A DNA stretch of 64,000 bases from Oscheius dolichura. Its lineage: Eukaryota; Nematoda; Chromadorea; Rhabditida; Rhabditidae. The stretch's first letter is position 1. Every line of letters starts with the position of its first letter. The notes under the pieces were generated by a model. The model searched no databases and had not been told where the DNA came from. It saw only the letters and a list, made by a program, of their open reading frames with translations. Location of the stretch: assembly GCA_932521035.1 (NCBI GenBank), contig OW051492.1, forward strand, positions 7,316,001 through 7,380,000, written 5' to 3'. Position numbers and translations under genes: made by a program. Shown here piece after piece: positions 34,513 through 45,791 of the stretch.

Positions 34513-35537
34513 TTACTGCTGAGGGAGGTTCAACAAAGTATTTTGGTTTCCAGGAAGATATGTAACATTCCTAGCCTTTGCCAATCTTTCTGCAATCTCT
34601 TCAGCAGCTTCTATTTTACGAAGTTCAACCAATCCTTCGCCAGCATCAGAGAAGGCCTAACATCAACTCGTAAGAGTATACATAATGTGCCTTACCTTGC
34701 TGAGAAGTTTAGCGGCTTGAGCATCTCCTTCAGCTGTAGTGATGGCAGCAAGCTTCATTTGCTCTGCTTTTTCGACCAGATAGCGTGCTTTCTCCGCCTC
34801 CTGTTGAGCGACTTGTTTCATTTCAACGGCTTCTGTGAATTCTCTTCCAAAGCCTAGATGAGTCTAAAATGGATTAGTTAGACGCTCGGTTGTAAGACAT
34901 ACAATAGCAATATCATCCAAAAGCAATCCAAACTGAGCCGCACGTTGTGACAGAGCTAGAGAAACATTTTGAGAAACCGTTTCACGTTGCGTGATCATTT
35001 CGTGTGCATCAAATTGAGCCTAGGTAAATTTAAAAAAATCATCTGTATCTCTAACCACAACAGCCTTCAACACTTCATTGGTGATTGATGGTAAGATGCG
35101 CTCAGCGTAATCTGTTCCAATATTTAAATAAATACTGGGCAGTTTGCTAGGCTCTGGTCGGTGAAGAATACGAAGAGTGATGTGGACATTCTGCAGATCT
35201 AAAAAAAACTGTAAATACAAGTGGTGAAATAAGGAACACACCTTTGCTACCAGTAATAGCGGCCACAATTCTGGGTGTTGACCGAATGTCAAAAATGATT
35301 GGCTTCTGTACCCAGGGGATCAAAAAATGAGTTCCCTCGCCAATAATTTCGTCTTTCACACCAGCAAATCTGTCGAAGATTACGGCTCTTTGACCACCAT
35401 CAACTAAGACTAGTTGTATAAATAATAAGTAAACACTAACCGTTATATAAAGCGTTTTGTCCAACACCGGCAGCAAGAGCCAATCCCAGACCTACTGACC
35501 CGATACGACCCATCATTTTTTGAAGAACAGCGGCCAT
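34513..35537 (-). CDS. phb-1: Prohibitin 1
   Basis: Forms a ring complex with PHB2 in the mitochondrial inner membrane that stabilises new respiratory proteins. Start [20 protein letters not shown] at 35537, with one N-terminal hydrophobic segment. The SPFH/PHB domain follows: [80 protein letters not shown] and [20 protein letters not shown]. The coiled-coil region is [36 protein letters not shown]. It ends [15 protein letters not shown]. Full length (about 275 residues). Its 5' end faces RPL27A across about 500 bases, probably a divergent promoter for two highly expressed genes. Confidence 0.96.
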
Positions 35538-36045
35538 CTATAAAATTACTATAACAAAAATAACTAAACACAATTATGAGATATGCATGAGAGGAGGTTA
35601 GCCATGCTTCCCCAATACAAATTCGGCGTAACCATTGCGAGTAGCAAAGACTTCACTGAATGACTCAACAGACAAAAATAAACAGCCGATTTTGTATAAA
35701 AGAAGGTACTGTTTCGGCCGAAACTCCAAACACAACAAAAAAGGCTGTTGATTTCGTCGGGTTTGATTTGCGTAATATTTTATTTTTCGGAGGGTTAAAG
35801 GGTTGCCGCGGAGGTCTGATAACGAAGACGTTTAAAGGACCGGCCCGAATACCGTCCCTCAAATGGCCTATGTAAAGTTTCCATTTCTTTATTTCGTCGT
35901 CCTTCTCTTTTTCGTTGTTTTTATTTCTTAAAGTCTGATTTGAGTTCTAAAGAAAATTATAAATTCGACGGTCCAAAGTGATCTCTCAACGTTATATCGT
36001 CTGTCACTGCCAGTTCGGATCTTGTTCACATCTATTTTTCAGGGT

Positions 36046-36596
36046 ATGGCACACAGCCTAAGAAAAACAAGAAAGCTTCGCGGTCATGTGTCCCATGGAC
36101 ATGGACGTATTGGAAAACACAGGAAGCACCCCGGAGGTCGAGGTAATGCCGGAGGTCAGCACCATCACAGAATCAACCGCGACAAGTACCATCCCGGATT
36201 CTTCGGTAAGGTTAGTTTTTCCACTTTTTTACTCTGTATCTTTGCTGGTGACCTTCAAATTATTATATCTCTGCTCTTTCAGGTCGGTATGAGGGTGTTC
36301 CATCTGAACAAGAACCACCACTACTGCCCCACAGTTAACGTCGATCGACTTTGGTCTCTTGTTCCTGAAACCATCAAAGAGAAGGCCGCTGCCGATAAAG
36401 CTCCTGTTATTGACTGCGTGAAAGCTGGTTACTTCAAAGTACGTTCTAGGTTTTTAGCCTCATTTTTCTTTTCTTACAGGTTCTTGGTAAGGGACTCCTT
36501 CCTAAGCAGCCCCTGATTGTCAAGGCCAAGTTCTTTTCTCATGAAGCCGAAAACAAGATCAAGGCTGCCGGAGGAGCCTGCATTCTGGTGGCTTAA
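36046..36596 (+). CDS. rpl-27A: 60S ribosomal protein L27a (uL15)
   Basis: Component of the large ribosomal subunit. Exons 36046-36210, 36283-36438 and 36480-36596. The Gly/His-rich N-terminus [20 protein letters not shown] and [20 protein letters not shown] are nearly invariant in the family. [40 protein letters not shown] and the ending GGACILVA follow. The first coding exon follows a TTTTTCAG acceptor just 3 bases before the ATG, so there is a non-coding first exon or a trans-splice site. Length 145 residues, normal. Confidence 0.96.
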
Positions 36597-36775
36597 ACCG
36601 TTGTTGTTGATTTTCTATTAAAATCACCTTGTATTTATTTCTTCCTGTTTCATACGGGTTTATTCCAACTCTTACCTATATTTGTATTCTGTCTCGTTTC
36701 GTGCATTATTACCATTTGCTTTTTCAGCGCTTGTTCTCTTCGAGCTAAGGCTTTATATAGCAACTTGCGTGTACG

Positions 36776-37197
36776 ATGGCTTCCAACCAAGAACTAGCTT
36801 GTGTTTATGCTGCTCTCATCCTTCAAGATGACGAGGTCGCCGTAACTGGGGACAAGATTGCTACCATCCTCAAGGCTGCAAATATCGAATTCGAGCCATT
36901 CTGGCCAGGACTCTTCGCAAAGGCTCTCGAGGGCGTCGACGTTAAGGTGAGATTTTTTTATTCAGTCTGATATAAACTTTATCTTTAGAATCTTATTACT
37001 AGCGTATCTTCCGGTGCTGGATCTGCAGGATCCGCTCCTGCCGCCGCTGCTGCAGCTGCTCCCGCTGCCGCGGCCGCCCCCGCTGAAACCAAGAAGAAGG
37101 AAGAGCCAAAGGAAGAAAGTGACGAAGACATGGTAAGTGTAAAAAGAGGAATGATGGTGAAATCTTTTCTTTTCAGGGCTTCGGGCTCTTTGATTAA
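36776..37197 (+). CDS. rla-1: 60S acidic ribosomal protein P1
   Basis: Stalk protein that recruits elongation factors. Exons start at 36776 ([20 protein letters not shown]), then [12 protein letters not shown], an alanine/proline hinge ([18 protein letters not shown]) and the charged end [15 protein letters not shown] tiny last exon (37177-37197) encodes GFGLFD. The C-terminal DEDMGFGLFD is the universal P-protein tail bound by GTPases. It lies 180 bases after RPL27A on the same strand. From memory rla-1 is also next to rpl-27A in C. elegans, supporting conserved order. Confidence 0.95.
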
Positions 37198-38101
37198 AAT
37201 GGAATTCGAATGTCGTTGTTGTTTTATCGTTAAGATAAACTTGTTATTATTTCAAAATGTTTTTGTCCATGTTGATTGGTTGGGGTTGAAGACAGTTTCT
37301 GATTTGCGATGCGGTGTCGTGTATACAATATTTCCATCTGAATTTTTTCTTGTCTGGTTATTCCTCAGTTTTCAAACAATTGTGTAACCTTTGATGAATA
37401 TGGCAAAATGAAGTTGGGTTGTGTGATGTAAACTCGGAAAGAAGTCACTCAACTGGCAAGCTGCATATATCCTAAGATGATACGCAAGAACTAACTCTGG
37501 CATTATAGTCTGTTTCAAATGGAAATGTGTTTCGCGCGCCAGGACTCCTTCAAATTTTTCAATATTCGGATTTGACAGACTTCGATCATTTTTATATTTT
37601 TTGGGTAGATAATAATTCAAGTAGGCAAATGCAGTGATAAAAACATGTGCAAATGCGCAAAAAACTGTCGGGTTGCAACCGGAATTTTGCATCTTTTCTG
37701 GGTGCATCAAGAACTGTTTATTGGTACATCCGATTTCATTTCTGTTTTTTTGGATACCGTAATCTCCAATACAAAAAACGCTATCAGAACCTTCGTTAGC
37801 CATGTATTCCGTTTTTCTTTACAAGCCATACGCATCATTTTCTTTAGGTGTAGGGTAGGCATTTCGAGAAACGGATATTTTGGCCAAAGGGCTGCCAAAT
37901 ATATGAACGTCAATTCCCGTCCGTCGAAAAATACTTTTGCCTTGCTACCCTTATCTTATTCTAGCCCTCCCCACCTAATGCGAGCAACGACTGTACAGTT
38001 GGTACAATACAATTACTATCAAGGAGATTGAAAATCTGATTCATCTTTACTACTTTAAATTCAAAGATTCGCTGTAAAATGGAAGGTATACTACGATATA
38101 C
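37198..38101. other. Convergent intergenic region, RPLP1 (+) / Ac45 (-)
   Basis: Moderately AT-rich. Two overlapping open frames on opposite strands (about 37372-37803 and 37645-38031) have no splice-site support and no recognisable content. I see nothing functional beyond 3' UTR sequence. Confidence 0.5.
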
Positions 38102-39261
38102 TTAGAGGTTACAGTCTTTAACGTTAATTACAAGCTGTTTTTGTTTCGGGTTATCAAATCTGTCCACTGTTTTCACGGATTGGAGCATGAGGAAAGCAAA
38201 TATAAGGCAACTCAGCAAAATCATAGTTGTAATTAGGCCTAAAAATATTGTTCTGCTGTAAAAAAAACTTCTGAAAAGAGCAGTTGGTAAAAGAAATAAC
38301 TAACCCGTTAGCGATCCAGTAGAAAATGTGCCAATGCAATCGTCTACATTTGATGTAAAAAAGCCAATTTTTCTTAGTTCTCCAGTGGTGCTATTTTGCA
38401 CGGCGCCAAAAGGTTGTATCTCGGTATTATAAAGAGAAATTCCAATAAGATTCTTGGGGGGTCCAACCGTATCCTGTTCAACACGAAAAAATACTGCCTG
38501 TGAGCTATGGCAACCCCATGCTCTTCCTTGAACACTTTCTAATCCTACGTGACGAACATCTTTTGAACGACTATCGCGCACCGTTACATCCTGTAAAAAT
38601 TATAGGGGCATTGAAAGATACCAACGTTGTCTAGAAAATCTCCGTTTTTAAGAATAGTTACCCTTTCTATCTCGGAGCTAGAGAGCTGCCACCATCCATC
38701 AATCTGTCCAATTATCTCTAGTCTGTAAACGTTAATTAAGTGGTGAAAATTCGCCTACGTAAAGTTTATCTCCGTTCCCTTCGGAATAGTGAAAGAAAGC
38801 ATTTCTCCAGCAAATCCAAAAACATCAATAAGAGTAACGATATGCAAAGTGAATCTAAAAGCTATGATAGCGTCTTTACCCGTTAAAAATGTACTTGTAT
38901 TTCCCGACAGTTCCTTTTGTACAAGAGACATCGTCGGATTTCCAATCCCTAAATATTCAATTTCATAATACAAACGAAAACATACCAGTTTGAATTAGTG
39001 TTGCGGAGCTCAGCAGTTGCATATTGTTGAGAATGCTTCTGACCTTTGTTGTAGACAATGACATTAATACCTTCTGAATACAAAAGGCAAGATCCGTACC
39101 TGGACACCAAAATGAATAAGAACTGATTATTGCCTAACTCACTTTTCACTGTCTACTGGAACAGTCATTTTATTGTAAGGCGGAATTACAATCGGAAATG
39201 GTGATATCGCATAGGCACATTTAGCCACAAGTAGCACTAGACTGTACACTATAGGAGACAT
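38102..39261 (-). CDS. V-ATPase accessory subunit S1 (Ac45/ATP6AP1-like)
   Basis: Type I membrane protein that guides V-ATPase assembly and acidification of organelles. ATG 39261 gives a signal peptide (MSPIVYSLVLLVAKCAYA). Luminal segments follow (YGSCLLYSEGINVIVYNKGQ, GWWQLSSSEIERVTI), then the S1 C-terminal domain signature: AWGCHSSQAVFF, LIGISLYNTEIQPFG, TSNVDDCIGTFSTGSLTG. The TM and tail are TMILLSCLIFAFLMLQSVKT, VDRFDNPKQKQLVINVKDCN, stop at 38102. The splice joining GSLTG to the TM exon (acceptor around 38250) does not resolve in frame by eye; a run of 8 T there may hide an error or an extra exon. The luminal part is shorter than in mammals. Confidence 0.75.
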
Positions 39262-39535
39262 GTATCTGAAACAGCCTTTACGAAGCGATAGATGTAAAAA
39301 AAGGCAAAGATATGTTTTCCCAGTTTTTGTGACTCCCATTTTTCTTAATTTGCTCAACCCTCATTTCAAAAACTTCAAAAATTGCGCCCATTGTTCGGCA
39401 GACCAAACGTTTTTTTTTTGAGAAAAAGTTGAGCAGCTTTTATGGTGCTTGCGTGAAGAAATTGTTTGATGTTCCTTCCATTTCATATATTTACTTGTGA
39501 ATAGAATGTGTCCATTTTTATTTTCAGGTGATAAA

Positions 39536-39931
39536 ATGGCTGACAATGTTAACGCAGCGCCGACTGGTGATGGCAAGGAACAAGAATACATTAAGTTGAA
39601 AGTAGTTGGTCAAGTAAGAAAACAAATCATGCATTCTACAATTATTTTCAGGATTCTAACGAAGTCCACTTCCGAGTAAAATTCGGAACTAGCATGGGTA
39701 AACTGAAGAAATCATTCGCCGACCGTACGGGAGTGGCTGTCTCCTCCTTGCGTTTTCTCTTCGATGGACGTCGAATCAACGACGAGGATACTCCTAAATC
39801 GCTGGAAATGGAAGAGGATGACGTTATCGAAGCGAGTTCCTTTTTTTATTTTCTATTTCTTCACATGTTGGTTTTCAATTACACCGGTTATATTGCAGGT
39901 TTATCAGGAGCAGCTCGGTGGATTCATGTGA
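39536..39931 (+). CDS. smo-1: SUMO (small ubiquitin-related modifier)
   Basis: Ubiquitin-like modifier conjugated to lysines of nuclear proteins. Exons 39536-39613, 39652-39831 and 39899-39931. MADNVNAAPTGDGKEQEYIK, DSNEVHFRVKFGTSMGKLKK, AVSSLRFLFDGRRINDEDTP and EMEEDDVIEVYQEQLGGFM cover the whole fold. The product ends GG-FM, so a SENP protease must remove only two residues to expose the diglycine. The second intron begins with GC (GAA|GCGAGT) and ends TTGCAG: a GC-AG intron is required to keep VIE-VYQEQ in frame. It is divergent from the Ac45 gene with about 275 bases between starts. A polyadenylation signal lies near 40032. Confidence 0.96.
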
Positions 39932-40237
39932 TGAAATTCTTCATTCATGTTCTTGTGCCACTACTACAAAACAAGCATACATTTCAAAATACTCAACAAC
40001 ACGTAATATTTTCATATTGTTTATTTATATGAATAAAAAACCAATATCTGTTTTCTTTGCTTGTTTTCTTCTGGGCGGCATTCTTCATGGTTATTACACA
40101 TTGTCGACAGTCCCAAACTCTACGGTTCGGATTGACTATTTTCGAGGAGGACCATGTTGTAAAGCACCGGCCCATCGATACCTTATGTCCAATCAATTAG
40201 ACTCGCGTCGCCAGTTGTTCGTCTACTCTGCACCAGG

Positions 40238-41149
40238 ATGACTCCATACCTCTGGTTTTTCTTTATTTGGACCAGCTCTGTTGCTGGTGCATCAGATCGG
40301 GTATCCATCAGTTTTCGTTTCCATTCTTTCGAAGAGACAAACTTGCAAACCTTGACTTTGCAAGTAGTGCCAAGGGGCCCACCTGATGTTGGACACTTTA
40401 TTGTGGGGCATCGTGTTGGAAACAACACTTACCGAGGGAAAATGAATATACCTTGGAAGAATGAACCGCAAGCCAGGCAACTTCAATTTACCATCGCGTC
40501 AAAAGGATTCCTTCAAAGTAAGTGATGCCCACCTTGGAAAACATCTGTTTCAGAGAACATTGGAATGTTTGTGAAACCGCAAGGAGAAACCAACTTGAAG
40601 ATGACTACAGAGGATTACAGGATACATCTTACCACTTCGGTGAATTCATATGGGGAAGGTAAAATTAAAAAAAAGAGGACTTTACCTTTGTTTATAGTGA
40701 ATGTTTCTGCAAAAAATGGCTGTGGTTGTGTAAAAAGGAACTGCGCTTGCTGTGAAACCATTAGATTATCTGAGCTGAAGTTTGATCACACTAGTGAGTT
40801 AGTCAACTGCGGTTTATATCGTTTAGTTTGTGCCAACATTTCTTACAATGCGGAAACCATAGGCATAGAGTTAGCTGTGGGAGTTGACAACCATTATGTT
40901 GTCCTTGAGGAGATATCAGGTATAGCAAAGGCACGAAAGCGAATAAGAAGAATGCACATTTCAGCTCGGAATCCCCCTCCCATTTGTTTTAATATACCCG
41001 GTGTCCATGAAATAGCCGATATGTGCCTAGCATTCACAAAGCTGGATTTTACTAGGCAGCACTTAGCCGGCTGTGTTGAAATCGAACTAGAATTGGCACA
41101 TTTGAGAGTTTTTCATATACCACTTGGATGCTTTAATATGCCCATATAA
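40238..41149 (+). CDS. Secreted DUF4773-domain protein
   Basis: ATG 40238 gives a signal peptide (MTPYLWFFFIWTSSVAGA). Three exons (40238-40517, 40554-40658, 40698-41149) join to about 278 residues. An N-terminal beta-rich part contains VSISFRFHSFEETNLQTLTL. The C-terminal domain is DUF4773: NGCGCVKRNCACCETIRL, CANISYNAETIGIELAVGVD, RNPPPICFNIPGVHEIADMC, LAGCVEIELELAHLRVF and GCF. The CxC...CxCC opening and PPPxC...C...C spacing are characteristic of this ecdysozoan domain of unknown function. It lies downstream of SUMO on the same strand. A preceding short frame with a signal-like start (from 40031) ends in a TGA overlapping this ATG (ATGA). Confidence 0.82.
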
Positions 41150-41193
41150 TAAAGTTATGTATAAAAATGTATTCAACCGTTAATAACTAAATA

Positions 41194-41994
41194 TTACTTA
41201 AATGTTGAACCTGATGGAGTGCCTGACATAAACGAGGATTCCTCAGGATAGGGCTGATAGGTATAAGTTCTTCGTGGTTGCGTATTTATATCTTTTTCAT
41301 CTGGCTGACCATAGGAATGGAAGCTTTCTTGTGGCGAATTGTATATATAAGTATCAGTAGTAGACGGCAGCGATTGACCTCGATGGTCATGTCGTAGAGT
41401 ATCGTAAGTGCTTTCGTTTGACGGTGTCTAAAGATGTGGCATATATATTTAAAAATAAGATTAAATGACATATTGCGTCTCCGAAATGGTCAGTCCGGCA
41501 CGATGTTGCTGTCGAATTTGGGCGTAAGTCATCTTATTGCTATCCATTTGTTGATACTAGATAATAACATTTACAGTTTTGTAGAAAAATACTCTTTGCC
41601 ACAACTGTTCTATTTTGGGCATCATCCTATCTCTGCACGTCTTCATGAAGAGCGTATTGCTGACAACGAGAGACCCGATGCCAACTATTGCATAAAACGG
41701 CCATCCTTTCGGGCCGAAATGATACTGGGAAGGAAGTTGTGTTCGAGCGAAATAAAGAGAGCCCAGCACCGCTGCTGTGATAGGAACGCCACGCGTCATG
41801 GTTACCTAAAAGATCAAAGAAAATGCAAAGGAAAAAGTAACAATAACCTCTGAAGTGCATTTGCCCATTAATTCGCGAAGTTCCTTGGTCTCATCACTTG
41901 ATAATTTAGTGAACAAGTATCGCACTTCCTCTGGATTCAACTCTCGGTCAGTTTTCTTGGTTTCGCCCGCTTGTTGTTGTAAATAAGAGTCCAT
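41194..41994 (-). CDS. OCIA-domain protein (OCIAD/Asrij-like)
   Basis: Start MDSYLQQQAGETKKTDRELN at 41994. The OCIA pattern is LNPEEVRYLFTKLSSDETKE, CTSEVTMTRGVPITAAVLGS and two hydrophobic hairpin segments (GWPFYAIVGIGSLVVSNTLF). A final MKTCRDRM matches the family's (V)KTCQEKF. The tail has MTYAQIRQQHR, resembling the TYEELRxxNR motif of OCIAD1, then Ser/Tyr/Pro-rich sequence ending SGTPSGSTFK. OCIAD proteins are small hairpin proteins of mitochondria and endosomes that affect respiratory complex III assembly and JAK-STAT signalling in other animals; that role is inferred. It is convergent with the DUF4773 gene, only 45 bases between stops. Confidence 0.75.
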
Positions 41995-42426
41995 ATTCTG
42001 TCAATCTGAACATATGCCTTTATATACATCCGAATAAAGTAAAGTGAAGGGCCAAGAAAGGGAAATTGTTTGTGTTAGGGTAAATGGTTTGGCTAGAACA
42101 GAAGAGTGCGCAGAGGACAAACAGACCTTTAACCGGGCGAATCGGTTGCTCACGCTGGTCATTTTCCTGACCTCCTTGTTTCTATCGGAAGTGTTCTTAC
42201 TCTTCTGTGTGTTAGAGGATTCCGGTGTGAAACATATCCATTCTTTGTCTTCTTCAAATGCATTGTTTTACGTTGCATAATAACGGCAATTGTGAATGAC
42301 CTTGCCTCGCGTGACTCATATATCTTCTCTTTGTCTATAGATTGCTTCGTAAAACCAGTTCTATTTGCAGATTCCACTGCTATGTTATAGTTTCTACTCA
42401 AATTTATATACTGCAGATTAATAAAT

Positions 42427-45400
42427 ATGCATATTTTGTGCATAGCTCTTCTTTGCCCACTAGGTAAGTCAATTTGCAAACATACACCTGTTGTTTTCAG
42501 TTTTATCTTTAAATAATTTTATTGACAATTTTGAAACGTTGAGTTATAATACGAGGTCAACATCAAGTTTGCGGAGGAAAAGAGAAGCTGGCTATTCAGA
42601 ACCCGTGAACTTGAGATTCAATGCATATAACAGGTATCTTTGTCTATGAAAGTGCTGATCATCCTTTTAGGTCTTTCAATTTAAAATTGCAACCTCTAGA
42701 TGAAGACAGCAGCCCTTTTCATTATGACCATTACGTTGACGTCGATGGAGATTACGCAGATATTAAACCGCATCACTTTCTCTACGAAGGGCATGTAAAT
42801 AGTATGTTTTACCTTTGTATTCGGGAAAATTGGGCCTTTTTTCAGATGATCCTTATTCACGGGTATATGGGTCTATTATTGACGGAGTTTTCGATGGCCA
42901 TATTCACACCTCAGATGGACACTCATATTCTGTGGATAGAGTAAGTAAATATTTTCCACAAGAAGAAAGACCGACCAACTATCATTCGGTCATTTATCAC
43001 GACGATGAGATTAATCATTCGAAAATTCGAATGAAAAGGTGCGTTTTTATTTGATATTATTTTCCCTTTTTAAATGTCTAAAAGTGTGATAAGATGGTAT
43101 CTTACTCTTATGCTAATTTCAGATCTGCACAAGTAAAATCACCAACTTGCGCTTTGGATGAACGGATAAAACGGTCTATGGATGAGGTACAACGTTCTGC
43201 CGAACGTCCAATAGACGAGTACACAAATTATATGACAATGTACGCTATTTCTAATTGTGCATTTAATTTTTAAATATAGGCACGGACGACAAAAAAGGGC
43301 AGCACGAGATTCGAAAGGCCTGTATAATGTTAGAACTTGCTCTCTCTATCTTCAAGCTGATCATAAGCTGTATGAACATATCAAGAAGAAAGAGGGCAAC
43401 AATGATCCCATTAGGTGAGTAACATGTACGCTGTTCATTCATTATCATTTCAGAACTCGTGAAGAAATTGTTAGTCTTTTTTATAACCACATAAAAGCGG
43501 TTAATGAGATCTATGAAGGAACTGATTTTAATGGTATTAAAGGATTGCATTTTGTTATTCAAAGGACATCGGTTTGTTGATTTGCCAATAATTTATAATT
43601 TGGCCAGATTTTCACTCCTGATACTTGCGACCGCGGAAAACCGAAAGACGGTTATGAAAATCCATTCTGTGAAGAAAATGTTGATGTATCGAACTTCTTA
43701 AATTTGAATTCACAACGCAATCATTCGGCATTCTGTTTAGCCTATGCGCTAACATTTCGGGATTTCGTCGGAGGAACTCTTGGACTAGCTTGGGTGGCTA
43801 GCCCACAATTTAGTATAGGAGCCTTGCTTTCCATACAAAATAATTATTCCAGATACGGCCGGAGGAATTTGTCAAGTATACCAGAGGTATAACGAAGGCT
43901 CGAGGGGATGGGTTTACCGCTCACTTAATACTGGAATAGTAACACTGGTCAATTATGGTAATCGCGTTCCTACTCGCGTATCGCAGCTGACTCTAGCCCA
44001 TGAGATCGGCCATAATTTTGGCTCTCCTCATGATTTTCCTCTAGGTTTGTGGGTTGATTTTTTTATTGTATCTATATCTTTAGAATGTCAACCTGGTCTT
44101 CCTGATGGTAATTTTATAATGTTTGCTTCCGCCACCTCGGGTGATAAACCGAATAATGCCAAATTCTCGCCCTGTTCTGTCGCCAATATTTCAAGTGTGC
44201 TGAACGTCGTCTTACAGTCTGTGCCAATTGATCCAACTCGCAGCGCAGTATCAACATTGGCTAAAAGGAATTGCTTCCAGGGTATGACTTTTTAGAGTTA
44301 TTTTCGCTAACTGTCGTTAACCCCTGTTAAACCTTATACTTGTATATCATTTAGAGAGGACATCTGCGTTTTGTGGAAATCAGATTTATGAGCCTGGCGA
44401 GGAGTGTGATTGCGGATTTTCCCAAGCTGACTGTGATCAAATGGGTGACAAATGCTGTGTACCTCATGAATCGGGCAGAAACGGTGGAGGTCCGGGCCCG
44501 TGTAAAAGAAAGGTACATATAATCTGTAAGCGTTGGAAATTGTTATAGGCGAACGCCTACTGCTCCCCATCAGAAGGATATTGTTGTAACCCTGAAACAT
44601 GTGGTTTGCACTCAGCTCTTGAGGTAAAAGTCTGCCGAATGGTATGGTTGAAGTCGCCTTTTTATTTTACATCAATTTAAGGAATCTGAATGCAGCGAAG
44701 CTCAAATTTGCGATGGTCTAACAGCTCAGTGTCCTCCATCTGCTCCGAAACCCGACGGGCTTCCTTGCCAGGACAGTACCAAGGTTTGCTCAAGCGGAAG
44801 TTGTAATGGATCCATCTGCGAATTGGTTGGCTTAAAAGATTGCTTCCTCACTGAAGGAAAACCTGAAGAGCTCTGTTTTCTGGCCTGCTTTAAAGACGGC
44901 AGTAAGTTACTATTATCTTCTAAGGTGCAACCATCTTATAGAATGTACTTCAAGTGTTCACTTGCCAGAATTCGCTTCGAATAGAACAACTTTCATCCAA
45001 AATAATCGCCGAGGACAGAGCGGACTCGTGCTTCATCCTGGGTCACCCTGTAACAACTATAAAGGTTTGTGTGAAGACTACATTTATGCGGCTTTTTTTC
45101 AGGTTATTGCGATATTTTTCGTAAATGTAGAAGCGTTGATGCTAATGGCCCCCTTGCTCGTCTAAAAAATCTTCTTTTCGATAAGAAAACCATAGAAACG
45201 GTATCACAGTGGGTACAAGTACGTTTACAATTATTTAAATTATAATTATTATCATTAAGGAGCATTGGTGGGTCGTAGTGATTGCTGGTCTGATTCTCCT
45301 CATTCTGATGAGTCTCTTTGTAAAATGTTGTGCTGTTCATACACCTTCTACGAATCCTAACAAACCACCCGCGTTGAACATTTATCAAACTCTTACGCGT

Positions 45401-45791
45401 CCATCAACATTGATTGTAAGCTGGAAACGTTTGCAAATTAACTTTAATTTTTCTGCAGAGACAACGAAGGCAAAGACACCGTTCTGCAGCACCTGTTGGA
45501 AATGGATCAGCACCAGCTGCTCGTTCGACTACCGCGCCTGCAGGCGGAAACAATGGCTCTCGAAACAATGTCCGCCCTACAGCTCCCCCCATGAGTCCGC
45601 CACCAATTCCACTCATTCCGACAGGGTCCCAACCTGCACCTGCCGCTGTGATAGTTGTAGAGCCGCCTCCACCGTACACGCCAGCTGCAAATCCAGGTGC
45701 AGCGCTGGGTGGTCCTCCGCGAGGCCACCGAAAAAACAAGAGGCAAACGTCAGCAGATGCCCAGCCTAAATCCCGTTCTAAAGCCAAGTAA
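42427..45791 (+). CDS. sup-17: ADAM10 / Kuzbanian metalloprotease
   Basis: Membrane sheddase that cleaves Notch at S2. ATG 42427 ([12 protein letters not shown]) gives a short signal peptide. The prodomain includes [37 protein letters not shown] and a cysteine-switch-like [12 protein letters not shown] furin site GRQKR precedes AARDSKG. The catalytic domain has [40 protein letters not shown] and the zinc motif [14 protein letters not shown], followed by [20 protein letters not shown] (Met-turn). The disintegrin domain ([20 protein letters not shown]) and Cys-rich domain end [18 protein letters not shown] is [20 protein letters not shown], then [14 protein letters not shown], basic RQRRQRHR and a Pro-rich tail. 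About sixteen short-intron exons. AATAAA near 46074. Confidence 0.95.

Noticed and set aside
37372-38031. Overlapping frames on both strands between RPLP1 and Ac45
   Set aside because: No splice sites in phase, no recognisable sequence; typical convergent 3' intergenic DNA.
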